Below, piece by piece: positions 10,449 to 22,574 of a stretch of DNA of 64,000 nt. The notes under the pieces are model-generated. The model had not been told where the DNA came from, made no database searches, and saw only the letters and a program-made list of their open reading frames with translations. The position numbers were made by a program, and so were the translations under genes. The DNA is from Armillaria gallica (Eukaryota; Basidiomycota; Agaricomycetes; Agaricales; Physalacriaceae). The stretch lies in contig JBANDB010000017.1 of assembly GCA_037576215.1 (NCBI GenBank), forward strand, positions 1,674,001 to 1,738,000, written 5' to 3'. How positions within the stretch are numbered: position 1 is the stretch's first letter; each line of letters begins with the position of its first letter.

Positions 10449-12232
10449 ATTGGGGTGACGAAGCGGGGAGAATCTGTCGTCACAACCCGACGCTTGGTCT
10501 TTATACCCAAAATTCTTGCTTGTAGCTGTTTGCGTTGACAGTCGGTGGTAATCACGAATCATGACCGAAATGGCGCGTGTCGTTCCATATTGACGAACAA
10601 AACAAGTTCCAAGATCGACGTAATGCGTCATAACCTGTCATAGCTCTTGTCGAAGCGCCGATCAACTCATATCGCGATGAATTCGCCCACCTTGTTTCAG
10701 CGTATCGAAAAATCATTGCAATAACGAGTGGTGCGCACTGTCTTCAGAGGTGAAACTTACGATTCATCGGATGTCCCTTATAAGAATGAATGCCTACCGG
10801 TAATGGTTCATCCTCAAGCGCACACATTCCACTAGGACAGGATGAGAGTCGATACTCGACATCCCATAGCTGGAGAGTTTTGTTCCTGCATTCTAACTCA
10901 GAGAAATGGGTTACTATGTGCGACGTCGAGGTGTTAAATAGAGGGATTTGTGTGGCTGTGTTTCGAATTTGAAACCTTCTCATGGCGAGTGCCGCGCCAC
11001 AAATTTGCTCAATCGGGATAAATATTTAATTGCCTGCGAGTTACAAGCGTTCATTAACCTCAAGGTCGCATTCACGGCACGTTTCATGTGGCGTGAAAAA
11101 ATAAAATGTCTTTAGGCTTCCAGAGCATACATTGCGTCGCGATCTGTTATAGAACTGTGATACTTTGGTGATACTGTACTTGATTGCCGGGACACTATAT
11201 CTCGGACGGCGCCCAAAAAATGTCCGTATTATTCAAATTCTCCTCTTCTTAGTAGTTTCTATGGTGCGATAACTGATTCTAATGCTAGATCTTAGCTTCG
11301 GGACTTTCATCACATGGATCGCAACTAACAGTAGCAGACACTGGCAGCCGCGCTGTCAAGATAACTCATCATAAGCCAGAATGATTCGTGTCGTCAACGT
11401 CAGTGACTCTGACTTGTACTGTGATACTGACGCAGCTTCCCTCGATGAAAATTTACCGCAGAAGTCTCTCAGCCCGACTCTCGACGATGGTTGAATGAAA
11501 TAGACCGAATCAGACTTCACTTTCGTTGTCAAGTCTCTCGAAAGCGGCACTGCAGTAGATTTATCAGTCCCGAAGTGGTTCCTAATGCGATGGAAATTGG
11601 CACTCTGGAAAATCCAGATCAATCATCATGATTGTGGAAGCAGTGTCATTAACTCGTTAGTACTATTCCTTAAATTTCAGAAGAAGTTCTCCCTTTTGAT
11701 TCTTGCGCTTTATGTAGTGGTCGATACACTGAGAGCACTTGATATCATATCGGACTACATCTTAGCCGACTTGCGACTCTTCAACTGTGGCAAGACCTGA
11801 ACTACTCAAAAACTGGTCCCAAAGAATACCTGGTCACTTTTAGCCCCGCGACAAAATGATGTGCTAGTCGAAGGTAATGAACTTGAAGTCTTGAACGTAA
11901 GAAATCTCAATGACAGATTCTAGCTACTTGTGTCTCCCTCGACACACGAGTTTCCTCTTGATTACCCTGAATCTTCTTCAAAGCTAACTATTATACCGGA
12001 GTAATACGGGGCGTCTTCACCCATCAAGGAACCTTACGTGTGAGTGAAGGCTTTCAGACAGCTTCTTGTTTCAGAATTCAATTGCACACAAATCGACGCT
12101 GGCTCATGGATGACCTTCTGTTACCTCTCTACAGGTGCACTTCCCTGGCGTCCTGCATCTTTCGACAGGAATAGGGAACATGAGAGCTAGTCCACGTCGA
12201 AAGGTCTTCCTAAGGATCTACACAACATACTG
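9940..12232. repeat. Tandem duplication, unit 2 (MFS copy B 5' end plus upstream flank)
   Basis: Partner of the unit at 5272-8293, same orientation. It includes the first exons of copy B, its promoter, and about 1.8 kb upstream. The shared AT-rich stretch at 11356-11800 is close to identical to 7436-7862. The two units diverge after about 12230. No gene is recognisable in the non-MFS part, so the flank was probably carried along passively. The outer boundaries are estimated by eye, not by alignment. Confidence 0.75.
10500..10505 (-). promoter_or_regulatory. TATA box of MFS copy B within a conserved promoter block
   Basis: On the minus strand TATAAA lies about 50 bases before the ATG, inside a block reading gactgtcaacg, then caagcaagaatt, then gggtataaagacc. 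The same block precedes copy C and, with changes, copy E. Copy A has cataaagg at the equivalent place. Conservation of spacing and sequence around the box supports a real core promoter. Confidence 0.6.
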
Positions 12233-13506
12233 ACACCGATTCGCGTTTCTCCGTGGGCCCGTTTAATGTCAATTGGTTACCTTTCATCCGATTGATTCGT
12301 ATACCTCACCTTCTTCCCAAGCATATCCACCTCTGATGTTGAACAGAAAGTAGCATAGCAATGATCATCGAATCCACCCTTGCGTCCATATCTCGAGCCA
12401 CTTGCTTTTTTGCAACAGAGACCAGCATCCACTTCCTTACCCGAGAGACTCAACACGTGTATTCCGGTAGTGGTATAGCGCTTGTTGATTGGAATCGTGA
12501 CGCGGTCAGCGCCACCTGACATTTCCCGAAGAAGAAACAAAAACTTCTTTGATGCGTATAGCTGAGCAGCTCAAGCGACAGCTCTCATTTATTGAGGCCT
12601 TTATATCTCTTCCATAGTGGTAGTCCTCTCGAACGTTGTAAATTCGATCATTGTGCTATGCACTATAGTACATCACTCACTTATCAAATTTCAAGGGAGG
12701 CACCAACAAAAGTCACAACATCGAAGTACAGAGTATAAGTTGATTATAAGTTGGCGCAACAGCAACAGCATCAGCACCAAGCAAAAAGCAAAAAGCATCG
12801 AGCACCGAGCTTCTGAAGCAGGCTGGTTCCAATTGACATTTACGAGCGTTATGTAGCCGGAACAGAGCTTAATCGACATCCTCGATTTGTACCCGCCGGA
12901 GTGATATACCGGTACTAAATCGATTGCTAAAGTGCCCTATTAGAACCCTCACACCTGTCGGACTCATCAACTTCCGGCAAGTGCCTGACACCTTTAGGTC
13001 GCCGTGTCTTCTAAATCCAAAACACGCTGAGAAGTCGACGATCCGGTGATCATTATCCAGCCGGCAATTTGAATGAAAGATTGTTATAGCTCTTGCAAAT
13101 CATTTCGGTGCCGTTTAATTCCCTTGCGAAAGAGTGAAGGGCGCTGGGACGGATAGATGAGTTATGGTACGTACAAGTCCAAGAGCTATCTTTTATTATC
13201 TGCTACAAAGGAGAAAATACATATACACGAATAATGGTACAGATATTACTACTTACATGATTATCGACTTGACGAATACACGGAGCATCGCAGGCTAGAG
13301 GAAACCTATCGTACAGTAAGGACAAGATCGAAAGAATGTTCGTCGTACAAGAAAAACCGGGCCACGGAGACAGAAATGGTGAGGAGAAGCCGATATCAAG
13401 ACAGTCTCGTGCGTGTTCTACTTGCGAGATGAAGTCCGAGAGAAAAGAGATACAAAGTCGCAAAAGGAAGGCGAAGAGTCCATAATCATGAAAAAAGTAT
13501 ACGTTT
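12233..13506. other. Intergenic, no gene recognised
   Basis: An 87-codon open frame on the minus strand (12540-12277) has six cysteines but no start context, signal peptide or family resemblance I can name. The rest shows no splice-linked frames. It contains the 3' flank of the zinc-cluster gene at its right end. Confidence 0.3.
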
Positions 13507-14733
13507 TCAATTCGCAAAATTCACATCATGCCCCGAATTCGGTGGGCGCTGCTTCCTCGTCGGACGCTTGTGCTGACCGCGCCTCGACTCCGCAGGGTAT
13601 TCGCACGTAAGTTGTCTTCTAGCGCACTGACTACAAACGAAATGTCAATCAGTAAACATTGGCGTAGGGTGTAGCATACTCGACACCTACTTGCACGTCA
13701 TATCCGCACTGCCCTCCATGGGCCTCCCGCAGGCAATTTTGCGCCCTCTACAAAAGAAACAAGCCAAGTTACTGGACTTGTTCGGCGGACCAACGCTGCT
13801 GCCTGTGCTTCCCCTTCGACCTAGATTCATCGCTGGAGGAGACGGAGAGTCACCGTTCGTGTTAGGCGACCATCTCATGGGGCCTGGTATGTGCTCAATT
13901 TGACCAGGGTAAGACGATCCGGCCATAATCTGCGCGTCGGTATTGAAAAAGCTGTTCATGGATGCCGGAAAGGACGGAACAGGTGAGGCGATCGCTTCAG
14001 AGAAGGCGTCGGTGTAGTTAAAGTGCAGATGACTGGGAACCGTATGGAGCTGGTGCTGCTGGGGAGAATTATTGTACTAATTTCACGTCAGCTACAAGAA
14101 ATGCAAAAGGAGAACCATGACTTACTTGGGACGACCGGGCAGTTGGATCCGCAAGACAAAAACTCGACACCCCATAAGAAGGGTAATCATGGACGAGGGT
14201 CGGTGCCGGTATGATATTATGGTTCTGCCACGATCCGCGTTCGCTGTCGTCACGCTGAGAAACGTAATTTCCGCCCATGGTGTACTCGGTGTGGGATGAA
14301 AGACCAGCAAATCCAACTGGAGCAGTTGCAGTCGAGGGAATTTGTGGGTAAAACTGCGAGTCCTATGGAAATGTTAGGGAAAAGGTGAATGTCAAGAGAT
14401 CAGAAAACATACTGTCGTCAGTTGCAAGGGTCTTCGCGTAAATGGTGTCGTACCGGAGTCGAAATTCATGCTTAGCGGAGACGACGCGACGGTATACGCG
14501 CCTTGATGGGTGGAGGTCGCGTCTGCAGCTACCCCTTGCATCAAGAATGGCTCTGTATCACAGCTCAGCCCGTAGCCTCCCTGCGTAATATTTGCCGGAG
14601 GTGGAAGCCAATGAGATGATCCGTCATCCAGAAAAATGTGCGAAGGTGAGAGAGACCCGCTTTTTGGGCGCCTGGGTGAATACGAGTGCAGGATGGGCTC
14701 AGCGGTCAGAGGGACGGTCGTATGTAGCGCCAT
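13507..14733 (-). CDS. Zn2Cys6 transcription factor with C-terminal zinc cluster
   Basis: I assemble four exons: 14733-14413, 14362-14126, 14076-13691 and 13630-13507, all with GT/AG introns and matching phases, giving 355 residues. The binuclear zinc cluster is at residues 292-330: CFFCRGRKIAC, eleven residues, then CNQCARRQLTC, completed across the last intron. The tail RRGQHKRPTRKQR is basic. Residues 1-290 are Ser/Pro/Gly/Gln-rich and probably disordered, with no recognised fungal-specific factor domain. A nuclear DNA-binding regulator is expected from the family. Unlike most fungal members, the cluster sits at the C-terminus. Its targets are unknown; the MFS array 3 kb away is a possible but unproved one. 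Confidence 0.8.
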
Positions 14734-16457
14734 GGGACGGAAAGGCGTTCGAGAGGAGGGAGGTGGTGGTAGGAAGAAGAGAAAAAATTGCGAAGCAACA
14801 AGGGCCTCCGCGAATGGCTCATCAGTCGGATTTGGACATAATATCGAAAGAACAGAGAGGCTACGACCCTGCTTCGTGCTTCTGTTGACAGCTTCAAGGT
14901 AGGCACTGCCACGTGGTCCAAAGTTAATTCAATGTACGGGGCTGATCAAGGGCCAGTGACGGTAAATAAGCAATGGTCGCCGTTGGTGAGCCATCGTTTC
15001 CCTCTGCAACCTTGTATTTTCTGAAGTGAACAGACGACCAACATAATAACATGATGAGAGAAGATGTTTGAGATTGGATCAGAGCCGACAAAGTTGGTAT
15101 CCAGGCGTCATTAGGCGCATGACAGGATGACTGCCGTGCCATCAGTCCCTCAGACCTGATTCAGCCTTGAAGATTCAAAATACGAATTAACAAAGAGCAC
15201 GGTGCAGGAGATTATGGTGCCTCTTTGATTTGTCTTCGTTGAGAGATCTTCAAGAAAGGTTAAAAAATCTTTTCTTGGTCCTAAGCAACGATCAAAGCGC
15301 CAGCGTCAAATTTGAGGACGTCTAACCACTCAGGACAATACATATCCCACTGTGTCTTTACTTGATTCAATTGAGCATGACGTAATATTCATTGCACGTA
15401 CCGTACTTGGATCTCTGTCGTTCGAAGAGGATGTCGACAGTAGAAAGCCGGTTGGTGATCTACTGTCCGAATCTGATCTTGATGGGCATCCCAATTTCTC
15501 CACACCGACCCCGAAGCGACACCCTTCGGACACGTAAAAACCTTGATCACGTTTCGAGGTTCTTAGAGTCCCCAGTGCAAATTCAATTTTCGCCTTTGTC
15601 CTGCTTGTATCCCCAAGGAAAAACTCGAAAGTCAGATCGCGAGCCGCCCGAAGAGAATGCTCGCAAAAAGAGGGAAGGAATCATTGGGACAGGTAGTGCG
15701 CCAGCCCAAGTCGAGGAAATGTCGATGTCAGGCCAGAGGTAATCAGGAAGCTCGGCTGAAGAAGGTGGGAAGAATCAAGCTTGCCGCGTCCGGCATCGGA
15801 CGTATCGGCTCCTCAAGTCCCGATGCGTAGACGTGTCGGCCGTCCCGTGCCGGTCTACCGATACGCCTGTACACGACGAGTGAGGACACCGACTATCGTG
15901 ATATGTAGTTATTTCCATAGAGAGGTTGGTCAATCTCCATTGCTTGGCACTTATGATCCCCGTCTGCGAAAGGAGATGTATTCTGAAACGATACTTCGAT
16001 CCTTTCCATCAACTTTCCATGTTTGTTCCATGTAAATGTTGCCTGCAAGTCCATAACAGCCGTTTGACCAGAGATGAATCACGATTCACGAAACGGTACA
16101 TCAGGGTGGAAACTAATGCCCAGGACCAAAAATAGCTACAGACACTCAAACGCTAGCATGAGCCTATGACGGGATCCATCACCGCGCCAAACGATAACTT
16201 GTATTCACCAAGACTGAGAGATCGTATTGATTTTCAAAGTATATCGCACAAGAAATCAGGCAAAGGACCGGTCACTACATCCCTTGATAATACATAGTGA
16301 TACCGCACGGGCTAGACAACTTTCGGACCCAAGTCCCATTCAGAGCGTCACAGCAACTAAACGATAGAATAGAAATAAACCCGCTGGAGGGAGAGAACGA
16401 AAGAATAACCATGTTCTGTACCATCCCGGAACCACAGACCCATTGAACAGAGGGTCA
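14734..16457. other. Intergenic, no gene recognised
   Basis: This holds the promoter side of the zinc-cluster gene and the 3' side of the membrane-protein gene. Short open frames around 15352-15742 lack start context and linked exons. At about 15797-15866 there are imperfect inverted copies of cgtatcgg/ccgatacg, which could form a weak hairpin. Nothing else is supportable. Confidence 0.3.
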
Positions 16458-17498
16458 TTACACAGAATACACAGGAGGAGGTACCACCACATCCTCCAGA
16501 ACGACTCTACGCTGGGCACTCTTCTCATGCATATATGTGTCGATCAGGGAGCCTTGGCTCCCCGGATCGGGGTTTACCACGAAAAATGGAGCGGTGGGAC
16601 GAGAGGTAGTGTTTGCTTGGGGTAGACACTCATACAAGATTGGGGCCGACGAGTTAGACGGTGGAGAGATCTGGTTTTTGCGACGAAGCTGGCGCCTGCG
16701 GCAGATGAGACAAATTGCGATGCACCCAAGTGCAACCAATACACTGAAAGAAACCCCGAATCCGATGGCCAGAACGTTGACGCCGCCACTAGCGTCGTTG
16801 CCGGAACTCGGGGCAGCTGTACCCGATGCAAAAACAGAAGTAGATGAAGCCTGATCGACCAGACTACTAGACCAAGTAGCCAGTACAGTTGAGCCCTCTG
16901 CGCTTGCCGTATTGTCGGTAGCATCATTGACCGTATATCTATTAACATAGTCAGCTCTAGACGCGACAGAAGAAAGGAAACCTACTCACATGAACCCATC
17001 TAAAACAACCCACTGTCCTGCAGCGGCCATAGACACGACGACTTCATGTGCCTTATTATCCAAGCCAGTCCTCGACCAGTGAACAGTGTACCGCTCCGAT
17101 TCTGGACCTCCATCTGTGCCCTTCGCCTCAGGGTCTGTGAGGTTCACGAACGTCGCACCTTCACCATCAAGGGCGATGGTGGAGTTCACCAAGTACGGCC
17201 ATCGGGGAGAGAGGAAATGCACCGCAGTACCTGACAGAGGAATTGTGGCGTCAGAAAATTCTTGGGGCGGGGAATACAATAAATTACCTTTGAAGGTGAG
17301 AGTTGCCGAAGCAAAAGGATCGCTGCTCAACGCGTGGCTACCGTTGAAGTCTAAAGTAGAAGTATGACTGTTGCTCGCATCCCAGTTGCCAGTGTAAGAG
17401 ATCATAGGATCTGTGTCGTCGATGGTGACATTGCGCGGCTCGCCGTGGGATGTAAGGATGAAAGAAAACAAAGTGATGTATAAGAATAGAGGATGCAT
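16458..17498 (-). CDS. Single-pass membrane protein with secreted beta-rich N-terminal domain
   Basis: Coding parts are 17498-17288, 17230-16990 and 16938-16458 (310 residues). The 57-bp first intron is in frame and would be missed by an ORF search. MHPLFLYITLFSFILTSHG is a signal peptide. The extracellular part has the recurring Agaricomycete pattern DDTDPMISYTGNWD, HALSSDPFASATLTFKG, TIALDGEG and VVLDGFIYTV. A Ser/Thr-rich stalk (about 165-200) leads to one membrane helix at about 204-230 (LAIGFGVSFSVLVALGCIAI), then a stop-transfer CRRRQLRRK and a 75-residue cytoplasmic tail. Several NxT/S sites suggest glycosylation. The family is abundant in these fungi but has no assigned function; a wall or surface-sensing role is only inference. 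Confidence 0.8.
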
Positions 17499-19143
17499 AA
17501 GAACGGGTGTGAGAACGAAAGTCGAATGATCAGACGCAGAAGGAGATTGATCTTTGAAGCTATGGGATACCCTTTGGCTATGATGTGGCCCAGTGGGTCC
17601 AGGAGAACAGCATTGATGAGCGTAGTGATGGTCCTTGTGTTTTTTGAGAACGATAAGACAGGGTCGCTGAATATTGTCACTTACTCGGAATCCAGAAGGA
17701 TCTTCTTTGTCAGAAGATCAAGGTAGCTCTAAGCGGCGAGCGCTGGAATATGAAACAAGGTGTTCGGGTCCAATCAGTGTCGGGTATAGCTTCGATCATG
17801 ATAGTAACGTAGCATATCTTCATGGCTGCTCGTGGTTCTGAACGACACGAACGAAGAACCATTCCTCATAGCAATGCAAATCCACTTAAGCGTTTACGAG
17901 AGAATGTAACAAGGGAAAATGAACTGGTCGCATACGCTATCGCCGATACATCTCCGCAACTGTCGTTCGAGATTTGCGGTCAATCACATTGCATGAGAAT
18001 CATCAGCAACTGGAATCACTCTCACACGACCTGACCTTTGATGAAGTTTAGCCGCCGGGTTGTGAAGGAGGAGATGTAGAATACCTCTGAAGGTGCGTCT
18101 TGTTCAGAAAGGATATGGCTGAATAAAATCATCTCTTGTCCCGTAACGATGGTATTTAGGGCGCTCGTTTGGAGAGCTGATACCTCGTTGGCAGTAGAGA
18201 CGATCTTGGTGTGGGATGTGACAGAAGGAAGTCACAATCTAGTGAGCTCATGATGGGACTGAACGTATTAATTGAGGAACCACTACAATCAAGAACAATC
18301 CGCGCCTTTCGCTCAGGGAGTGTGATAATTTTGTACCTTTGCCAATGTAGAAGACACTAGGAGAAATGGGGAAAAAGGCGCCCCGCGAAATCTGTTTTGA
18401 TGTGCTAGTTCCAGCGAAAGAGAAAGCTTTTCGAACATTGGCGTCATGATAGAGTTTAAAATGCATAGTGGACAGCACGAGCTAAAAGAGTGTCTGCCAA
18501 CAGCCTAAGTCTAATGTCAGAGCCGCAGCGTCACCGTTATACATATGGAGGAGGCGATTCGACTCACGTATAACAGCACCGACCGGTTTGAACAAAGCAG
18601 AATGGCCTAACTGCAATAGCGGGGAGGCCGGCGCTGGAATACAAGAGATCCCGAATACTGCAGAGTGCGCACCTAATAATCGGTTCTTTGAGCACTTCCC
18701 TGTGACTCGGACAAGCCTCGGGGTGTCACAGAAGACTGACAGCTTAGCAACGGCTCTAACGCCCGAAGTAGGCCGAAGTCTACTCGATGGAGAGTCAACA
18801 ATTTGAGTTCTCCGTTACAAATGCCAGAACATTCCAGGGAGCACTGTGAAGATGGCCGTGTTCGTCTTCAGTGGACAGCGCGTTCGTAGCATATATGCAG
18901 AGCTTCAAGGATCCACATCCGACAACGAGGATTCCCCAATGTTGCGAATCAGCAACAGCTACTGAGAGTGAGTGTTCGACATTGCCATTTTACACCATGG
19001 CTGGCAAAGAGCAAAACTCAGTGTCATTGAGGATCAATATTAAAGGATGGTGTGAGTTGCTGTGAGAAGAAATTGAGGATTTTTCCTAGTTCGAGAGGAA
19101 TGCTATAATTGCGTGATCTATTACATAAGGTCACAGTGGTTGT
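17499..19143. other. Intergenic, no gene recognised
   Basis: Contains the upstream region of the membrane-protein gene and the 5' flank of the tRNA. Open frames here (for example 17822-18034) show no splice-linked extension or recognisable motif. Confidence 0.3.
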
Positions 19144-19227
19144 GCCGTCGTAGCGCAATGGTAGCGCGTCGCTTTCCTAATTGGAATGTCAAGGCGAAGG
19201 TTGCGAGTTCGATCCTCGTCGTCGGTA
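19144..19227 (+). tRNA. tRNA-Arg(CCT) with a 12-nt intron
   Basis: The cloverleaf folds by eye. The D stem is GCGC/GCGC and the anticodon stem TCGCT/GGCGA. The loop is TTCCTAA with anticodon CCT and an intron of 12 bases after position 37 (attggaatgtca, as drawn here). The T arm is GCGAG-TTCGATC-CTCGT, with internal promoter boxes A (tagcgcaatggtagcg) and B (gagttcgatcct). The acceptor stem GCCGTCG/CGTCGGT has one T-T mismatch and a terminal G-T pair. It decodes AGG arginine codons. Confidence 0.85.
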
Positions 19228-19242
19228 TGGAGTCTCGTAGTG

Positions 19243-19247
19243 TTTTT
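19243..19247 (+). terminator. RNA polymerase III terminator of tRNA-Arg
   Basis: A run of five T residues starts 16 bases after the tRNA 3' end, the usual Pol III stop signal. Confidence 0.7.
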
Positions 19248-20989
19248 CTTCCGCTTCAGTGTTTGCCACTGTTTACTGTTCACTGTTCAGTGACCAGTCA
19301 CCAGTGGTCATTGTTGGGTGCCTTGCAAAGTTGTGCAAGCAGATGATCAAATGCTACGACATTTTTTGGCTATGTTTTCAGGTATACAAAAGCAGTAGTG
19401 TGATGAGTCAGCGCGGGCCGTCAGAGGCTGGCGGGATGTGACAGTGACAGTGACATTCTTATTTTCAACCACCATGGCATCAATGATACCAGCGATACCC
19501 AGTTGTGACTTCCCTGCAACATCACCAAGAGGTTCTCCTACCGGGTATTTATGTTGTCAAAACGTGTGTATTGGCACTTCTCGCAAAATCCCTCTTTCTG
19601 ACGCTTACCTAACAGAGGGATGACCATGAATTTGACCGATACTTATTCTGGCTTGGTATCCTACCGGCGAAAAATACCATGAGGACAGGATCCAAATATT
19701 TGGGCCAGGTAGTAGACGAGTGCCAATAGAGAGAGAATGGCGAGATGGCAATTATCTAAACTCGGCAGGTTGTTGATAACAATGGACTTTGGAGTGCGGC
19801 AAAGGTGCGTCTTCGTATATATAACGTGTTCATTTTTCTTACCAGATGAATTAGTCGAATATATCGTCACAGTGAACGCTGACGTCCATGCAATAGGCGG
19901 TAGCTGTTGACCCAGATACAAGTTTATGATGCTCCTGGGCTTCGAAGCTAGTGACATGGAGAGCCGGGAGGAGTCCTTGTGGTCGTCGGTTCCTTTTCCA
20001 AGCAGTGGTATTTTTGTAACCGGAAGCCACTATGTTTGATTGCAGGATGGGTTGGATGGGTGATTGCCATCTAATGCATCGGGATCCTCAGAACGACTCG
20101 GTGTACATTCGACGCGTGTAGGGGGTTTCTGCGCCGTGGCACATCATCGTCGACCCCTTCGCGTCCTGTTGCCATGGTATGGAGAGTGAAATGCTTAGAG
20201 GTCATCAAGAGGAAGCTTCAGCGGTGAAGCATCTCCCTGTTTTTTTGACTTGAGCGTATGCCCAGGTCTTCCCTTGGTTAACATGCCGTCGTACCCGATG
20301 GTCCATTCAGTTTAAGGTATATCGCCTTCTTTCGTGTCCAAGCACACGCTAATTATTTCTCCAGGTTGGTAGTGGCGGTCCCTAAAAGGCAGATCCCGAG
20401 TGTATTCTGGCTGTAATCGGTTGGAATGCCCCAGGGACGAAGAAGAACAATCCTTTTATGGGTTCTACCCAGAATCTTGAGCCTAACTCCATACTATGTC
20501 ATTCAGATGCCTGAACGACAACCTCCTCGAGCTCCCACCGCACGCCCTTTCATCAAACACGGGGCCTGCGTCGGATACGAACTCAACGAAAGTGATGTGG
20601 TAGCTAATGTTTTGGCGGTGACTCACCACGATGGATTCGGAGATCATGATGTGCTTCTTCCAAGTTTTGATGTCTGTTAACGGCCTCAGGCCTCATCAAT
20701 CGTCTGGGATGCCTTTGGTATGCCGATGAACCTATCTCTTGATGCTCAGTTCCTGACGATCCGTTGATTGTAGGCACGCAGGACACCCTCTCGTAGACCT
20801 GGCATCGCACACCATCGTCTGTCATCTAATTCTTTTCTGGTTACGGACGACCTCAGGACGGACATCTGTCCACAATCCACGACCACGCACTTCATGGACA
20901 CGAAATCGCGGGCGGGCAAGTTACTATTTGTAAAGACCACGGAACCTGGAAAATCACTATTGACTAATCATTTCGTTAATATACGTCTC
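19248..20989. other. Intergenic, no gene recognised
   Basis: No exon or RNA gene is convincing. A 98-codon minus-strand frame (19957-19661) contains one hydrophobic stretch (LAILSLLALVYYLAQIFG) but no linked exons. It could be a decayed membrane-protein fragment, which I cannot establish. Confidence 0.3.
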
Positions 20990-21500
20990 TGTTGTGACCC
21001 GGCGGAACAGAGCTTACTGTCCGTTGTGTTCCGCCGCTGTTCTGTGGTCCTCCCTGACTATTTGGCGCGCTTCCCTGAGGACGATCACCTCCCGATGTTC
21101 CATTGGATCCAATATTACCGGGATCACCCGTACCTCCAGGAGGACCGTTCTGTCCATTCTGTGGTCGCAGTTTTCCGTTTTGAGAACTGTGTCCGGGTGG
21201 TTGTCCCAGGCTCCAGGACCACTCTGATCCCCGTTCGTTTCAGGTAGACCGTTCTGGTCGGACTGCTAGCTGCCATGACTATCACCCGATGGTCCTTGTC
21301 CTGGACCACCTTTAGGGCCATTATTACCACCGAATCCCTGTCTGTGGCCACCCGAAGGAGGGTTATTTCCACGGAGCTGAATATCCCCTTGACGAGTGCC
21401 TAGCGAGGTCTACTGCGAAATGAACTCGGAAGAAACTTCGATGAGAATGTTCGCTTGCCGTAGCGAGGATGAAGTGAAGGGCGGAAAAGTGTTTGATAGA
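20990..21500 (-). pseudogene. Glycine-rich secreted-protein gene, relic copy 1
   Basis: On the minus strand the DNA aligns with the gene at 38875-39141 from its tccccatctatca leader onward, but the ATG region has changed and no signal peptide reads through. Downstream, frames rich in Gly, Asn, Pro and Gln are seen (NNGPKGGPGQGPSGD; GGTGDPGNIGSNGTSGGD; PNSQGGPQNSGG), interrupted by a TAG and at least one frame change. The composition suggests a low-complexity extracellular protein. It lies about 1 kb from, and divergent to, MFS copy C, just as copy 2 does to MFS copy D. Confidence 0.5.
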
Positions 21501-21890
21501 TGGGGAGTAGGCTCGGTCGAGTTGCTGGAACAAGTGAAGGGAGGGCTGCATCTGTAATGGATCAGTCAATGCAGGATAGAGCAGCAGGCTTGATGACGAG
21601 TTCGATGTCGTTCACCTCGCTGTCATACCTGGTTAGTACGCGCCAATGTCGAGTTGACACGTCGCGGGTTCAAGTGGCCCATGTTACGGACCGGGACTGA
21701 GATCAAAGGCGACAGGTCCTCAGTACATCGTCACCTCGGAGAACGGCTTTCGGAACTAGTGTTGAGGGACCTTCGCAGTCTCTGTGAAGACTGTATCAAC
21801 ACTATTACTTGTTGTCGTACATACTGTCAACAGTATCACTCGAGCGATAATATCAGGCTAGTAGAGACGATGAGGGAATCCTGGTTATGA
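20990..21890. repeat. Block duplication, unit 1 (glycine-rich gene and flank beside MFS C)
   Basis: The glycine-rich relic and the 300 bases beyond its 5' side match 38545-39510. Recognisable shared words include caagtggcccatg, tgttacggaccgg and the gactgtatc...cactatt stretch. The match runs toward the MFS gene in both units, so the duplicated block probably included the neighbouring transporter. Confidence 0.65.
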
Positions 21891-22516
21891 CGGGAGGGCG
21901 CCTGCGAATCATCGCATCATCACGAGGGTTTAACGGATTGGTTCGGCGTGCCAGGTCACTTTTCCAGATGTAAATGCCATTCTATTGGCGTAGGCGCGCC
22001 GTAGTTGTCCTCCAATATGCAGCTATATACGTCTCTGCGGAAATCGGTGCGGCCTTAGTAAGCGTATACCGCTGATCAAAGGAAACAATACTAATAACAC
22101 CAAATTTCAGAGCCAATGGGACGCAGTCGCACGTCTGCTACTTGTGCGGAGGTCATTCCCTCTCATTGATGCACAGAGGCTCCGGGGATGTTCTTCAATC
22201 AGCCTCTCATCGGCTCTATAGGGGAAAAAATCCTCAAAACCGATTGCATTGGTTGCAGCATATATGAGGGACACTGGAGAACTTCAATCGATAACAGTAT
22301 CGACGCGTCGCGTCCCGTCGATACTGTACATTGCGTTCTCTGTGCCGGTCAGGCCATGTACGGGCATTGACCAATGAACGTAACATACAGAGCTCCGCGA
22401 GTTCGTGGCAGTTTATGATGGCTTGGAGGCGCGTCACTTGCGTCATCATTTAGCGATTCTTGATCCCGGACTGTCAACGTCCAGTACGCAAACAACCGCA
22501 AGCAAGATTCTATGGG

Positions 22517-22522
22517 TATAAA
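22517..22522 (+). promoter_or_regulatory. TATA box of MFS copy C
   Basis: TATAAA lies 53 bases before the ATG in the block gactgtcaacg...caagcaagattc...gggtataaagacc, shared with copies B and E. Position and conservation support a core promoter. Confidence 0.6.
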
Positions 22523-22574
22523 GACCAGCCCATGTTGCGACGGGAACTCTTTTTGCTCCTTCTTTCCTCTTGTT

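Noticed and set aside
21640..21700. tRNA-like or SINE-like box B (gggttcaagtgg)
   Set aside because: No matching box A or cloverleaf could be folded. The words are shared with 39270-39310 because of the block duplication.
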